This document shows positions 1 to 12,000 of a stretch of DNA of 64,000 nucleotides, in pieces (position 1 is the first letter of the stretch; every line of letters starts with the position of its first letter). The translations under genes and the position numbers were made by a program. A model generated the notes under the pieces. It did not search any database. It was not told where the DNA came from and saw nothing but the letters and a program-made list of their open reading frames with translations. Source of the stretch: Stratiolaelaps scimitus (taxonomy: Eukaryota; Arthropoda; Arachnida; Mesostigmata; Laelapidae); assembly GCA_019614645.1 (NCBI GenBank), contig JABWDB010000014.1, positions 1,984,001 to 2,048,000 on the forward strand, read 5' to 3'.

Positions 1-335
1 TCTCATTAAACGTTATGGGCAGCCACAGGGCGAGGTAGGAAAACGCGGACTGACACAGGCAGCAGAGCAGGAGGCGAGCCTTTAAAACTTTCGCTTTGTT
101 GAAAAAAACTATGAAGCTAAAAGTTTTTTTTTTCTGTTTCAATCGGTCTATCAGTGGTCAGTGTGCCTGCCTGCCGCATCGCATCGCCTAGTGCCGGCTG
201 GTATCGCGGTAACGAGGGCCGCATTACGGAGAGCGTAGGCGATGTTTCTTATCCCTTAAATTAGTGTTAATGTTTTATGTATAAGTCCCACGTAATTTTG
301 TTAGCGCGTGCAATTACATTGGTCCCATTGGCCTG
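1..335. other. Unique non-coding sequence
   Basis: No gene, RNA or repeat is visible. Bases 321-335 are the left copy of a diverged target-site duplication belonging to the SINE that follows; the right copy is at 599-613. Confidence 0.5.
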
Positions 336-347
336 CCCCCCCCCCCC
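336..347. repeat. Poly-C tract, 12 bases
   Basis: Uninterrupted run of 12 C at the 5' edge of the SINE. Similar runs of 11-12 C or G occur at 5666-5676, 13477-13487, 29740-29751 and 38321-38331. Confidence 0.9.
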
Positions 348-598
348 TAAATGGCCTAGTGGTGAGTGGACTAGACAGGAGAGACATTACGGCTTAGGTT
401 AAAATTCTGCCAGTCATCGAGAATTGTCAGATGTCCTTTCAGTTTTCTTCATCTATGGTTTCTTGCGGAGTACGACATAGCTGATAATGAAAGCAAAGCT
501 GCCCCGTCCTCGACATGTCGTTATAGTAATATCTCAAAGGTTCAAATCCGACGCCTTTCACGAAGGGAGGCAGCTGACGGTCAGCTCAATAAACGTTC
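336..598 (+). mobile_element. tRNA-derived SINE, hairpin-tail subfamily I, old copy
   Basis: An RNA polymerase III A-box-like motif (TGGCCTAGTGG, 352-362) is followed by a weak B-box-like stretch at 396-411, giving a tRNA-like head. After an unrelated body the copy ends in a perfect six-bp stem with a CGG loop (AGCTGACGGTCAGCT, 572-586) and a short A-rich tail. The body aligns by eye with the copy at 53835-54085: both share a GTACGA block, an AAAGCAAAG block, a TATA-rich block and a CAAATC block in the same order. Flanks 321-335 and 599-613 match except for two C/T transitions before the last bases, which suggests an old target-site duplication. The insert begins with a 12-base C run (336-347). 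SINEs are non-coding and depend on a LINE partner for retrotransposition; the partner is not in this window. Confidence 0.72.
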
Positions 599-613
599 GG
601 TCTCACTGGCCTT

Positions 614-2450
614 GTACAAGCCTTGTAGGCTAGGAAAGAAGGACGATGTTGCAGGGAATACGTGCTTGTGTTATACCTTGTCTAGTCCTGAGATGAAGTT
701 GTCTGATGGAACTTCGTTTGCTCACGAAAGACACCGAGAGAAGCGTCCTTCGAATGCAAAATGTCTAACATAATTCGTCGTACGACAATAATTAACTAAC
801 ACAAACACACCGTTATAAAGACGAAACGTGTTTAAGTCTGTTTCCTGTATTTTATTCGTACCTCCTCCATTACGTTCAACCACAACACGCTACGATGTAT
901 GATCAACTACATTCAACGTCGGTGAGCTGCGCTAGTCAGCTGTTCATGTCAGCATTATTGTGCTTGAAGGGTGTTGTGAAGATCAAAGCATGTACTAAGT
1001 TTCGTATATATATATGTATATATAATTACGTCTTCAAAGGTCCCCAAACGACGTACAAGAAATAAATCTAGCTTTGAATCATCATCTCACAATGGTCAAT
1101 GCTTATCCACTACACGTACACTTGAATGTTCGTAAATCATCGAACATAATTTTGTTATGTTCGCCAAACAATAAAGTTGTTGACATTATGGTTCCTTGTG
1201 CCCATCTGTTTACCTCGCATGATAGTGTCTCTTCGTGCTTACCTGCCCTGTTATGCCATTTACATTCGATTTTCTATGGAGACATTCATGCGTTGGCCCT
1301 CATATCATAAAAGAGCGGGATAGGACAACTTGAGCAGAATAACTTCGATTGACTAGATCGTGTAAAAATTGGGCCTTGAAGAAATTGCAGATACAAATGA
1401 GAGTTGGAAATCGCTCACATTTCAGCAGTCGTTTGACTGCAAGCGTTTTTAACCAGACACTTTACCAGAAGGTTCAAAGCACTCGACATCTGTGGTCACT
1501 AGACCATGTGATCCATATATCGAGATGGGCGCTTATTAGCCTTTAGAACGCCAAGTTGAACCTAATTGTGTTTTAGGTCTTCTGTGAGTAGACAAGCGCA
1601 GACGTCGTTAAGTTGATGTATCCGATTCGTTCAACGATTCGAGATGCAGATTTAATCGGACAGCTGAATCTGTGCACCATTAGTGTTCAACTGCTGCTCG
1701 TGTATCGAGCTCACCTACCCCGGCGGATAATGGAACGGCCACAGTACGTTTCAGAAGCTGCGTCTCGAGATGCCGAACGAACTCAAGATACCTTGACACG
1801 ACCAGATTCACCCTGAGACCCCTGTTGAACCTTCCGATACTTCATTACTTTGTCAGGTCATCTTGAACGTGATAGTTACCGTGAGTTTCATTTGCACGTG
1901 TCGTATGATATAATGATAATTTGAGAAATTGATCAAATTTGGAGCATATCGATCGGTATGATGTGCATTCTCTATCAAGATACACTGAATACATGATGAG
2001 AAATCCGAAACGACATGAACGATTGTACCACGATTTTCCTAAAACTATTCGAGAAACATTGTATCACAATGTTAATTACAGACATCTACATATTATCATT
2101 CATTAACCACGTCTACAAATTTCGTAATTATTATAATAATTACGTACCAGAAGATCTGGCGATAGCATTCAATTTATGCTGTGTCGTATTTATGCGAGTG
2201 TGTCGGCCGCTGAGTACGGCGCGATGTGATCTGTGTATGCAAGAAAGATGTCCAGCAGAGCATGTACAAAGTATAGTAGCGATCTATGCATTTTGTGAAA
2301 TTGTATTTTTTATTGTATGTTTTAAGAGTAGTCCGCCTTTTCGCCACGGTCAGTCCCAATGTGAATACAGAATAATAAACTATGGGTAATATGTAGATAA
2401 CAACAATAGCACGAAGCGGAAGGAGGACCCCACCTAATCATTACAGCTAA
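614..2450. other. Unique non-coding sequence
   Basis: Mixed-composition unique DNA with a short TATATATG run near 1005-1023. The open frames here (up to 124 codons at 2015-2389) show no recognisable domain or biased composition, so I do not call them genes. No RNA gene or repeat was recognised. Confidence 0.5.
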
Positions 2451-3940
2451 CGTTAAGATAGATACTCGTCTAGCCGGTCGCCATAGTCATTCACCCGATA
2501 CGACGAACCCAATTGAATTCTCTGCCGCTGTTATTGTTTCATCTACTTTCATCTGTATGTCTGTCAGCCTATCTAGCAATCTCTGGAAACGTGGAATCCT
2601 ACCAGCCGTCATCCCCTCTATCTTCTCGCCTCTGTCCTTCGACATATTGAGTAATTAACTAGAGGTTAACTAGAATTGTCTGTGATCAGCAATGTTGAGA
2701 GATATGGGTTCGTGCGGCCGTCCACTCCCGGACGCGTCTTCGCCGTGTGTGCCATTCTCAGTGGGACGTCAGTTACGTCGTCGCGGGAACGAGCTGCATG
2801 CATAGCGTGCTGGCGGGCCCGTAGCAGGCGGGCCCTTGAGCCCAGCCCCCCCCTGCTTATCTATCTATGTATCTATGTATGTATCTGCTTGCTAGTACCA
2901 TCACCGCAGCGGTCGGTCAGCATGATGATCATCGTCGTCGTCGCCGTCATCGCTGCTGCCACCACCGCCGCCACGCGTTCGTCACAGACCTGGCCATCCA
3001 GCCACCCACATCGTTGGTGCACCTCACCTCCTTGTTGCAAACACAGGCACACTGTATATGCAACACTCACTCACTCACTACGCGCGGCTATGGCGGCGGT
3101 GGCGGCGACGAGGACTCATTAATATGTTAATGACGATCATATCATTCGCCTGGCAGCGACCAAACGAACGAACAAGAGGCGGAGGCGCCGGCACACGATG
3201 GACAGCAGACGCTGCCTGGCCACCGGTCGCTGGGACGTTCTGGGCGCCGATGCCGATCTCGTCACTGTATATACGGTGCTGCTGCTGCTGCTGGCGGTGA
3301 TGGTGCTGCTGCTGCTGCTGATCCTGAGTGGTGCCGTTCGTTGAATGCCGCGACGGCCACTGCTGTCGCCACCCTTTCTGGTAACGTCATCTGCCGCTGT
3401 TGCTAATACTTCGGGTTCGGAAGTGGACGGATCGGCTGCAGCGGCTGTGGACTGCTGCGTCGGCCGCAGCCATCGAGGCGGCCAAAGCTCTCTCTCTGAT
3501 CGCCTGTCCACCCGCGCGCTGCTGTACAGCCACTTGTCATTCAGGCACACAGGCAGATAGCTCTATATCTATGCATGTATCATCATATATATGTATAGCA
3601 GTAGTAGTAGTATAATAGTATCTGGTATTCTATTCCTTACCTCCTCTAGCTCTCTCTCTCTCGCTCTCTTCTCGATCTGACTGTGCGTATGTATTACCCT
3701 GATCAGTGCGCGACGATTAATATTAGTTGTAGCTGGTTCTTCAATTGTCTCTATATTTGTGTCGTTGTTGCTGTCGTTGCAACGGCAGGAGCCACACGAG
3801 TATTGTTATTGTTGTTGTTGTTGATGGGGGCGGTGGTTCATGTTGATATGAATAGTGATGCTCGGCAAGCTCGCGGTACAGCTGATGAACTGTGTTGAGG
3901 TGTCGCCTCTCCATGTCCTCTTGTCTATCGATCCCACCCG

Positions 3941-3942
<2 letters not shown>
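2451..3942. repeat. Triplet-rich GC domain
   Basis: Contains CGTCGTCGTCG near 2935-2947, CTG runs near 3281-3297 and 3307-3320, a GTAGTAGTA run near 3600 and TTGTTGTTG near 3805-3822. These give leucine-, arginine- or alanine-rich frames on both strands at the same place, which is what a triplet repeat produces in any frame, so no gene is called. Such domains can be promoter or 5' untranslated DNA, but nothing here proves it. Confidence 0.55.

Positions 3943-3973
<31 letters not shown>
3943..3973. repeat. (TA)n microsatellite
   Basis: Pure alternating TA for 31 bases. Confidence 0.95.
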
Positions 3974-3976
<3 letters not shown>

Positions 3977-5805
3977 GTATATAAAATATGTGTGAGCTAG
4001 TATTTCGTGTCTTTTACTCTATCTCTGATTATGTGTTGCTGCTTCGAGGTCAAAACGGATGGTCAAACAGTAGCTGAGTAAGTGGCTCGATTCAGCCATT
4101 GATTCAAATATTCAACTGTGTGATTTATTAACGGAACTGTCATTCAACAGCGCTTAAGTTCTCGTGAAAATAATAAACAAAAAAAAATAAATAAAGGTGG
4201 GTAAAGGTCGCAAGGCAAAATGTACATTTGTGAACATACAATCACCGCTACAGCCGAGCGGATGGCTGAGTACGCCTAATTCAGATTATTCCCATCACAA
4301 TTCCCATCACAATGCATATATGTCTTATATTGACGGGCGAAAGTCCTAACTGAGGCGACTGATCTGATCTCACCTGGAACGGAACCCCGCAGCGGCGGTA
4401 ACCCATGAACGAGAGCGTGCCGACTGTTCTCCATAAAAACATTGGTTATCTCAAACCTTGTCGCGCGACGGGTTAATCTCGGTCAGTGGAGTTGTTTGGC
4501 GCACACTGCCAACACGTGTACGGAGGCGGACCCTCTCACGGTCCTCTCACTTTCTAACCCCCACAGCTGCCGCATACGATTGATCCATTATCTACACGAG
4601 GCTAAAAAGGGAGCGGTCGTTGTAATGATGATTGTGTGTGTGTGCCTGTTTGTATGCACGTGCGTACGTGGTTGCCAGTGGGCCAGTTTTTAATGAGGAG
4701 AACAATATGAGGCAAGCGGATGTATAACCAGCTCCACGTCAGTGAGGACCCCTTAGAAACCAGTGTGAGCGAGGAATGAGATTAAGTCCGAGGTTTCCAA
4801 TGAAATTAACGCACAAACGCGTAACAGTCTCACGATGTTAGCCAGTATTGAGAAGGGTTTTTTTTGTCGTTCTCGTGCGAAAAGCCACTTAACTCTCACG
4901 ACCCGTCTAATCATGTCTCGTTCAAAATACTGCCTACAACATCACTATGAACTGTGTGTGACTGGCGAAAGCATTGATTAAATGTAAATTAGCAAAACTA
5001 GCAGATCTCAGCTGGGAACCAACGGAGTTCGATCGATGATTGGCGACAGAAACAGCTCTTAGCTTTGAAAGAAATTCGATCCACTTGTATTCTTAGTAGC
5101 TATACGCAGTTTCTGCATGGAGCTTAAAAAAGGTATCTGTCAATCTCAATGAAAAATGTATATGGCGTCCCAGGCATATCAGACAGATCAAGGCTGTCAA
5201 TGGACGGATTGATGTCGTATAATTTATTATGATATTATTTTCTTGTGGAAGTTAAAGCCCGCTACGATTATGATACGTAGATTAAGTAGACCTATCTATC
5301 TATGATCTATAATAGAAGGAAATCAGTATATTAATTCATGTGGTATGGGAATAAATAAAACAAATTTTGCGATTTATACAGTATCGCTTGCTATAAATCC
5401 TTGTCATAATTCTGAAAGGACATGCATTTGATCTGCAGCATCGTTCCTCTTACGTAATAGTTAAGTGGTCTAGCATACGACGCGCCGTTAGCGCCTGCCT
5501 ATTCTAGTGAAGCTACCCAAAAGGAAATTGTATCCGGCAATATTAAGTGTTAGTGCTCCAGTAAACGATTTCGGTAAGCACGACACTGAGAGGTAATTCT
5601 GTTCGCAAAGCGTTCATGGTTATCCTGATAAGAACTACAAGAACTCCTCACGCTGGAACCTTCCGCCCCCCCCCCCTCTGCTTGGAAGATCCTCGGCCTA
5701 TGCACGTTCACATTTATGACTGACTATGACTGTGAAGCTTGCTGGAACACTGCCGGTGAGCGCTGGCACTCAAAGTGCCCATACGGCGGTGTTACATCTG
5801 TAGCG

Positions 5806-5836
<31 letters not shown>

Positions 5837-7659
5837 GGCAATTAACTCTCCCTCTGTCGTTGGTACAACCTCTAGTCACTGTTAGAGGCGCTGGTCATGC
5901 TTGGCAGCGTCAAATGCAAGCATTATGATGACTCGCTGCCTCAAAGATTCCGAGCTATCGCAATATTTCATAGAAATAATCACAACCTCGCGAATATTAT
6001 AGGTGTAAAGGGTTTTTTAGCTATTAAATCTCGATGACATAAGGTCCAATGCATTTTTTACTGCATATGAAATATATGCGTACAATATGTCGATTGTATA
6101 GAACATCTGCAGTAGGACAGAGCGTGTGTTTGTTCTCCATTGTTCCAGCTTCTTCTGTCGAGAGTATTAGGATTTATCTGGCAAAATGGGCTTAGCTTCG
6201 AGAGCGGGTTCGATACATTCATGCTAATATGTGTGGCATTGATAATAATACACATAGCGAATCACTGCGAACAATTGATGGCTGACACAGGGTGTATTCG
6301 ACTTCAATGATCTGCTGCGTTGGTTCCCGAGTTATCCCACGAGACAAAGGCGGCACCAAAGATGACTCACGGCAGGGGGTCTCGATTCCAGGAAGATGCT
6401 ACCGCCGTATGGACATGACGGTCATGGGTGAAAGCCGCCGCCGCCGCCGTTGCAAGCCTTATTGCCACCTCAACAGATTCGCGTTAAATTGGCCAACGCC
6501 ATACGATGCTTGTCGAGTAAGGACGGGCCAGCTGTGCAAGGGCTACTTGGCTATAGAGCCTCCTATAGGCGCTTGCCAACTTGGGTATGAGTGCTTATCA
6601 GCGACAGGAACCGTGCATGTTTAGCAGTCTGTGTGTGTTGGAAAGACGAGCGTAATATTCCTTGAAACTGTGAAATAGTTATTGTAGGAATAGTCGCCAC
6701 GTGCTGGAAATACTCAAGGTGATTATGTGATCTGAGCGAAAGACCTGTGACCAAATAATATCACAATAGTAATGACAATATTTTTAGTTCGGGATATGAA
6801 AGTTTGTTATCAAATGTTTCACAGCATCCGGAAAAGACTCAGTCGTATGAATAAAAAGAATCACATTCACGGTCCTAAGCACTCATACTTGATGGCGCAC
6901 CTGGAAGAAAGCATAGAGGCTGATATAATGCGGTACAGCATCGATATAGTTTGTGTTCAAACAATGACTGAGCAGAGATCAAATATTTACCTTCAAATCA
7001 AGTCAAAAACCTGCTTAAAATTCGATAAGCTTGCTGCATGTGACAAATGTATACATAAATCTAGCCCGGCAGCTGCAGTGCATTTTCTCTAAACATCAGC
7101 ATTATAAATTGAGGAATAGTCCTTGCATCATAGCATAATCAGCATTATTGATCACTACTGATCGAATGAGAGGCACTTTAAGACGCTTTTAAGATGCATT
7201 AAACACATCTAACAGACGAATCCGAATTCGAAATGAGGTTTCGAGGTTGCTTTTTATGCTCATATAGTTATATAGTTCCTAATTAAGCAAATTCTTAATT
7301 GGAAGACTAAACACACTTTGGCAGATCTCAAATGACTCTTCCGTGCCAGTTTAGTGTTATGCAGATACATATGTATTGCCGTTGTATAGTATATCTCAAC
7401 AGACAGTGAGATGAGACGAACATCCGGAGACAGTTTTCCCGGAGCACGATACATATTGGATAAAAAAAAACCCTGAAGATCTCGTGCACTTTTAAGTTTG
7501 CCGTCCTCTAAGGAAAACTTCCCTGAAAAGGAAGCCATTTTTTTTGTCTCTTTCCCTTGTTTTTGAAGTGCACGCAAGATACATATGTACATATTTACAG
7601 GGGAAGGAAGAAATTTAAAGTTAATTTCACAAATTGCTGACTGACTGGGGAGTGCATCC
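3974..7659. other. Unique, moderately AT-rich non-coding sequence
   Basis: A small tandem duplication of TTCCCATCACAA occurs near 4290-4313, an 11-base C run at 5666-5676 and a (TA)n tract at 5806-5833. An ATG frame of 106 codons at 6772-7092 is AT-rich and has no recognisable motif. Nothing here can be called a gene. Confidence 0.5.
5806..5833. repeat. (TA)n microsatellite
   Basis: Alternating AT tract of about 28 bases. Confidence 0.93.
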
Positions 7660-7789
7660 ACCCTTGTTTTTCGCGATATACTGAACATTTTTTTTTTTTC
7701 GAGCTGACCTTCAGCTGTTCCCCAATCTGTACAGCTGAGGGTCAGCTCGAAAAAAAAAAAAAAAACAGTATATCGCGAAAAACAAGGGT
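7660..7789. repeat. 130-bp palindrome with two opposed SINE tails at its centre
   Basis: Left arm 7660-7718 and right arm 7731-7789 are near-perfect inverted copies around a 12-base centre. From outside inward each arm holds a 24-base flank (ACCCTTGTTTTTCGCGATAT then ACTG on the left), a run of T or A of about 13-16, and the SINE tail hairpin: AGCTGACCTTCAGCT at 7702-7716 and AGCTGAGGGTCAGCT at 7733-7747. The inner part of the left arm, read on the minus strand, matches the SINE tail at 60562-60590 almost exactly. Because the flank outside the A-tract is also inverted, an inverted duplication of an existing insertion explains the structure better than two independent insertions. Confidence 0.85.
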
Positions 7790-7971
7790 ACTCTGTACGA
7801 TCGTTATTTCATACGTCATAAGCATACAAAACTCGACAAGGCATCTTAATCGGTAACTGAGATGGATATATTGCACGTGAAGTGTGCATAGATCCAATGA
7901 CGTCAGACATTGAAAGTTATTAACGAATGATTATTTTGCCATTTCGAACTTTGAACAGGCTTTCCTGTTAG

Positions 7972-8506
7972 TTACGTGCATGCGGCTATTTTATTCATGT
8001 CAGGGCCATGTTCTCTCGTGATTTCTGTCTGCTATTTGTCTGCATGTAGCTCCATGATTGGTGTTCAAAGGGACGATTATATTTCATTGTTGCAATTTCG
8101 TTCTCGAATAGAATGCGCGGCATCGTCAACTGTCGAAGTATGTACACGCAGTTCTGACAACTCACAATGCGAACACGTACGTCATTATCTATCTGTTATT
8201 TGTGAAGAGATAATGCAGACTCCCCTTCAACTGATCGCGCGGCGGCACTCACCCCGCGACGCCATCATCGCTCGTAGCATTAAAGGAAAATTGAATTCAA
8301 TTTGGCATTCTAGTCGTGCTCGTCTCAAAACGGCGGAAGCATCGCAGACAACTAGTCAACTGCGTGATTACCTTGCCGAACGAGTGAGTAGCAAGCACAG
8401 GCCTCATTATGGTAGAAGCTTGAAAATCAAACTGTTGAGCATAGCTGCACGACTCCAGTGGCAGCTGTTCGAGGACAAGGGCGGCGTGGCCGTAAGCAAC
8501 ACATAA
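7972..8506 (+). CDS. Candidate anonymous exon (no known domain)
   Basis: A continuously open frame of over 170 codons starts just after a good acceptor-like sequence (CTTTCCTGTTAG ending at 7971). It contains a consensus donor (CGA followed by GTGAGT at 8384), so an internal exon of 7972-8383 is possible. The translation has an N-terminal hydrophobic, Cys/Ser-rich stretch, then a mixed charged and helical part (for example AEASQTTSQLRDYLAER). The frame remains open past the donor to 8506. The composition is not repeat-derived, unlike most long frames in this window. I recognise no family. It could be a chance frame, and no other exon of the same gene was found nearby. Confidence 0.2.
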
Positions 8507-10165
8507 ATCGAATTTTAGCTTGAGGACAAGCACGCGGCCGTTGGTGCGAGGGTCGATTCAATGACGGCCACAGTCTGGTACCAAGTCGCTGTGAAGCAAA
8601 TGAAGTGATAGGTTAATTTTGTCACCGCTGCCGAAGCGCCATGATGCTCTCGAGGGTCCACCGTGTGTGTTCCGTCGAGCCAAACGTTCGAGGCGTTCGT
8701 TCCCTTCATCAAGATTGTCAGAATCACACAGCAACGATTGGCAGCAGGCTACTACAGCTCTAAGCATTACGGAATCCAGTAATAGTCGCGTTTTTTTTTG
8801 GGCTTTTTCCATTCCCCCTACACTCGGGGACACTCAGCTGCTCAGATACACGGACGCGTTCGGAGACCGGACAGGATGAGACGACACGAGCATACTCACA
8901 TAGGGAGAGTTCCCGACGTAAGATCGACCAGCCGACATCCATTCATAGAATGCAATTTCGCCACAACGGGATTAAATTCTAATTTGAAGAGCCCAGTGAC
9001 AGCGTCGCAGAGTCGAACAGTCGAATAGATTAGACGTCGGTCGTCCCCCTCGTGCTATCGCCTGCAGCGAAAGGCGACAGCCAACCAATCACCCTGCTCA
9101 CGTAGACGTGTTACCAATGTTGGCGTTGTTGTTGCTGGCATTTTTGCTGGCTTCGCTGATGCCAGTAGCCAGAGGCATAGATCGTCGTTATCCCATCCGC
9201 TTTGACGGGAGAACGCGAGCACACTCGTTCAAAAGGCGACAAAATTCACTCTGCGTACCTACCACCTCCTTTTAGCTGTCGTGTGTGTGTGCACTTAACA
9301 ACAGCAACGGCAAGATCGGCAGACGGACAGCGATGGCTGGAGACAGCTAGGCTATCCATGGGTGGTTGCGTATGTACCAGTAGAACACACTTTTTACACG
9401 CAAGCGCGCAGGCTTGAGCGTATTGACGCAAGCGGCCCCATTCAAACACATGGCACATCCATTCCACTTCGTCCATGTGGGACGGCTTTCACGGCTTAAT
9501 ACTACAACTGCTATTACTATCAGTACAGCTAGGTATAGTAGCCTGGGCTGGCAGCGGCGGTGGCGGCGGCGGCGTCAGCGCCCGTTCAGAAGCACAGCAA
9601 AGAGCAATTGTCGACCAGACGCACTCAAGTAGCCATCGTGATCACGGGACGTGGCGGCTCCTTAGCACGGCATAGATGAGAGTGAGAAAGAGAGAGTGTG
9701 TGAACGCAGAACGCTAAAGGATGCACCGACGAAGGCAGACGTGGCTGGCCTGTATCGACGAACATCAAGCAATCGTCCTGCTGTTGCAGACAGCGTCGTG
9801 GTGTCAATGGTACAGTGATGTTGCTATCCTGTAGAGTCCCACATACGGGGTGGGATGAAATAGAAAACTGATAGCACTGGCCGAATCTAATGATGACGGT
9901 GATATTACGATGCTCGAGGTCAGCTGTGCCGGTCTCGAGGTCACGGGGTCCCTAAGCTCAGTTGCGTTTTTCATTATTGTTCCTGAATTATCCATGGCTG
10001 AATGTTGGTCCCTGCATCCACTATGGGGATTACAGGTTAAAAAAAACGAGTTAACATTACATCATGTTTTATTTACCTAGCGATTTGACAAATTCGCAAA
10101 CCAGCTAAACGCAAAAGCCGTTTAAAAGCAGACGGAGTCACTATCACTACATATAAGTGTAACAC
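8507..10165. other. Non-coding sequence with a GGC-rich patch
   Basis: Mixed composition, with a GGCGGTGGCGGCGGCGGCG patch near 9552-9572 and a short GA-rich stretch near 9677-9696. Overlapping frames occur on both strands at 8558-8942 without recognisable motifs. Confidence 0.45.
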
Positions 10166-10179
10166 AGGCCATCACTGTT
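10166..10179. repeat. Target-site duplication, left copy
   Basis: AGGCCATCACTGTT here is repeated exactly at 10374-10387, bracketing the SINE at 10180-10373. Confidence 0.9.
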
Positions 10180-10373
10180 TCGTCGAGCCCGTTGGTGGCG
10201 TGGTGGTGCGTTCGTGTGCGCCTTGCAGTCGGAGGAGAGACACGTAGGTGCACGGGTTCGATCCCCACCGTTGTACATTTGCATTTCAAGGGGTTGTCCG
10301 CCTTACGAAGCAATGCCGAAAGCAGTTGTACCGTGGACGTTAGATGTTGGCTGAGAGTCAGCCCGAGAACATT
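10180..10373 (+). mobile_element. Full-length tRNA-derived SINE, hairpin-tail subfamily II
   Basis: A 194-bp insertion between perfect 14-bp target-site duplications. The tRNA-like head has an A-box-like TGGCGTGGTGG (10196-10206) and a consensus B box GGTTCGATCCC (10255-10265) at normal tRNA spacing. The body of about 80 bp ends with ACCGTGGACGTTAGATGTT leading into a perfect stem-loop GGCTGAGAGTCAGCC (10349-10363) and the terminus CCGAGAACATT. There is no long poly-A. The last 50 bp recur in inverted orientation at 63923-63975. The sharp duplications and intact promoter boxes suggest this is the youngest full-length copy in the window. Transcription would be by RNA polymerase III from the internal promoter. 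Confidence 0.88.
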
Positions 10374-10387
10374 AGGCCATCACTGTT
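10374..10387. repeat. Target-site duplication, right copy
   Basis: Exact repeat of 10166-10179. Confidence 0.9.
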
Positions 10388-12000
10388 CGATAGTACGATT
10401 GTATCGTTGTCACTTTGGACCCATGTGTATTGTTTGATAAATGAATAATTGATGATTTCTTCACGTGGCTTTTGTTCAACTAACTATAGGAGTCCCTATA
10501 TCGAGTTTCAGGCGAGTAATTCACTTAGCACATAATTTAGTTCACTAGTGCCAACGAGAAATTGTTGGGTTTGACGAACGGCATCTATCTATTGCTCGCT
10601 CCTATTTTCATTGGGTACGGCTTTATTTCATTTCGAAAAATTCAACTAATTAAGTCACATGTGGCAGTTATCCAACGCATATCCAACTGACGTCTCAGAA
10701 ACTATTGAATTTCAGAAGTTTCGCAAAAATAATCCATAAAAACATATCACGAGCAGGATCAGAGTGACCAGAGTGCCCCCACGCCAGGGCTAGCCTGTAT
10801 AATTGAATTGATTAATACAGTGTATAGATACGCCGAATAAAAACGAGTCCCCTATGGGACTATTTACCGGAATACTCTGCTCGTATAGTTAGATCCCTCG
10901 AATATGTGTTCCTGATATTACACTATCTGGTAAACATATCATATTCGATGCAGTCTAGCAGCTCGTGGTACAACTTGTTAATGAATAACCGTGAATAGAA
11001 TACACCGGGCAATTTTAGGATATAATTGAACGGTGGAATATATATTAAGAAGAAGCAAAATAAACTCAAATTGATTACGTGGAATGAATATTTGCTCGAG
11101 TTAATAACTTGTCAACCTCAATATTGGCTGCAATATATATATATATATATATATTGTAAATCACCTTTAAAGTTTCATAATCATGTTTTAATTAACAAGC
11201 AGTTATATCTCATCCCATATAGACTGCACCACTAATATCCCAAGGGTGGCCTTAGAGTACCTAAGCCCGACGGATTCGAAGAGATCTTGAGCAACAATCC
11301 TCTGCAGCAGATCAGTTGCATCCGATATGCCATTTTTAAAGTCCCAAAAACCGACATCGTTCTGTCGTCGTTCGGCAACACATAGAAGCTGATCGACAGA
11401 ATAAGCCAGACCCAGTCGGACTCTAGTGGGGCTGACGCATCAATCGAGGGATGCGTTTTTCCAATATTGTTATTCAATGCCGTTCCAGTGAAGTCGACAG
11501 TTCGTCTTTGAGATAGCTGCCTGTGTTCACCTGATGGGTAAATTTATTAGCCATAACTGATTTACATAAATATATTAATACATGTACTTATATGTACACA
11601 TATTTATATTTATCAAAGGTATTTATCGCCTTTGATATTTATATATATTAGTGGTTATCAGGTATTTCGACTGTTGGATAATAATGCCATCATGCCGCTA
11701 ACAAGTAGATACAATACCGAAATGAGGTAATCGACCATCAATTCAATAGGTTACTGTTTTAACTCGACTTCTGTGAGAAGGGGCTTAATGTGTTTCAGAC
11801 ATTAAGATATACCCGACAATCCAAAAATTGGATAATATAAGTTACAGGCATCGATTTTCACTTCCCTTTTCATAGTGCAAGTTCCAACCTAACCTAACCA
11901 AAGTCGAGTATCAATCAACAGTCCGTAGATGTAATTGCCGCGCCCGCTTTAGTAAATGATATCAAGGCGCATTTCTAGACGCGCCTGCACCCGGGTATCG
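10388..12000. other. AT-rich non-coding sequence
   Basis: Contains a short (TA)n tract near 11133-11154 and a hairpin at 11611-11637 (TATCAAAGG and CCTTTGATA around a nine-base loop). No credible gene. Confidence 0.5.
11611..11637. repeat. Short inverted repeat
   Basis: Nine-bp perfect stem with a nine-base loop in AT-rich DNA. Function unknown; it may be chance. Confidence 0.6.

Noticed and set aside
3943..3973. TA-rich tracts as replication origins or CRISPR-like arrays
   Set aside because: Plain microsatellites without spacers or associated genes, in a eukaryotic context.
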